A stretch of 12,396 bases of DNA from Halobacteriales archaeon QS_9_67_15 (GTDB taxonomy: Archaea > Halobacteriota > Halobacteria > Halobacteriales > Haloarculaceae): NCBI GenBank assembly GCA_003023165.1, contig PXSD01000008.1:1-12396 (forward strand), in the 5' to 3' direction. The translations under genes were made by a program, and so were the position numbers. Below are positions 11,943-12,396 of this stretch, piece by piece (the stretch's first letter is position 1; every line of letters starts with the position of its first letter). The notes beneath the pieces were generated by a model, which searched no databases, was not told the origin of the DNA, and saw only the letters and a list, made by a program, of their open reading frames with translations.

Positions 11943-12396
11943 ATGGCATCAATAAACAAAATTCGGCTCGATTTCGTCTGTGTCCATAACGCGGGACGAA
12001 GCCAGATGGCAGCCGCCTTCGCCGAGCGCGAGCGCGCTGAACGCGGATTAGAAGACATCGTCGAGATCCACTCGGGTGGAACGGACCCCGCCGACACGGT
12101 CCACGAAGAGGTGATAGAAGCGATGGCGGAGGTCGGGGTTGACATCGCGGACAAGACTCCCACGTACGTCGCCGACCTCGATGAGCTCAAGGACACTGAT
12201 TATTTGGTCACGATGGGGTGTTCCATCACGAAATTCAACCCTGCAAAGTATGGGGTCGAGTCACACGAATGGGATCTGGTGAACCCAGACGGACAAGACA
12301 TGGAGACCGTCCGCGAAGTCCGGGACGAAATCGAACGTCAGGTAGAGACCCTGTTCGACGAACTCGAACGACTCGCCGACGAGAAGCGGGCCAGTG
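11943..12396 (+). CDS. ArsC/low-molecular-weight protein phosphatase-like protein, partial
   Basis: The frame opens at the ATG at 11943 and is still open at the window edge after 151 codons, near the family's full length (~145-160). The P-loop C13-V-H-N-A-G-R19-S (CX5RS) follows a short strand, as in LMW phosphatases and thioredoxin-type arsenate reductases. LVTMGCS carries C93. In haloarchaeal ArsC I would expect a second Cys close behind it (GCxxxxCP) and an Asp in a DDPDG motif; here the stretch is SITKFNP and VNPDG, so both are replaced (N114 in place of the acid). Codon use includes ATA, AAA, TTA, CCT and TAT, rarer in the neighbouring genes, and the promoter is AT-rich, suggesting horizontal gain. 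Arsenate reduction is possible but uncertain; a phosphatase-fold sensor is an alternative. Confidence 0.8.
   Translation, partial: MASINKIRLDFVCVHNAGRSQMAAAFAERERAERGLEDIVEIHSGGTDPADTVHEEVIEAMAEVGVDIADKTPTYVADLDELKDTDYLVTMGCSITKFNPAKYGVESHEWDLVNPDGQDMETVREVRDEIERQVETLFDELERLADEKRAS

Noticed and set aside
1..12396. tRNA or rRNA genes
   Set aside because: I saw no cloverleaf, T-loop (GGTTCRA) context with acceptor stem, or rRNA-like conserved segments on either strand by eye; a tRNA scan would be decisive.

Overview
The window looks like chromosome of a haloarchaeon (class Halobacteria). It is GC-rich, its proteins are very acidic, most genes appear leaderless with a TATA-like box about 27 bases before the start codon, and it carries the archaeal block rpl39e-rpl31e-tif6-rpl18a-pfdA-ftsY. 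The ORF shapes and residues resemble Haloarculaceae proteins, but genus is not determined here.

Layout. 1-888 (-): 5' two thirds of sufS, a SUF-system cysteine desulfurase. 889-1140: two different ~80-base foldback palindromes side by side. 1125-1885 (-): a decaying VapBC-like toxin-antitoxin pair. The antitoxin has an in-frame TGA, and the toxin stop codon is supplied by one of the palindromes. 1970-3309 (-): DUF424 protein, a TPR protein and a small membrane protein. 3361-3438: a 78-base foldback element in the divergent promoter region before thpR (RNA 2',3'-cyclic phosphodiesterase, +). 4055-4327 (-): small hypothetical protein. 4528-5115 (-): a Tat/lipobox lipoprotein gene broken by a second copy of the same 78-base element. 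5273-8446 (+): the conserved translation/protein-targeting operon. 8593-8751 (-): small CxC protein. 9068-10547 (+): three decayed genes in a row, ending in an AEC-family permease with a frameshift and a probable deletion. 10673-11047: cupin. 11111-11761: KDPG aldolase (eda). 11943-end: ArsC/low-molecular-weight phosphatase-like protein cut by the window edge.

How the genes work together. The operon couples late 60S-type ribosomal proteins (L39e, L31e, L18ae), the ribosome anti-association factor aIF6, the prefoldin alpha chaperone subunit and the SRP receptor FtsY. It therefore covers ribosome assembly, nascent-chain folding and membrane targeting. The surroundings are accessory and in flux.

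Most interesting signal. Four short elements of 78-84 bases are each an imperfect palindrome over their whole length. Two are 95% identical copies and one more shares end features. Three are flanked by 3-base direct repeats (TAA, ACT, TGA). Their insertions have consequences that can be read directly: one breaks a lipoprotein gene, one gives the toxin gene its stop codon, and one completes a TATA box at the right distance from thpR. No transposase is visible in the window, so they look like non-autonomous (MITE-like) elements mobilised in trans.
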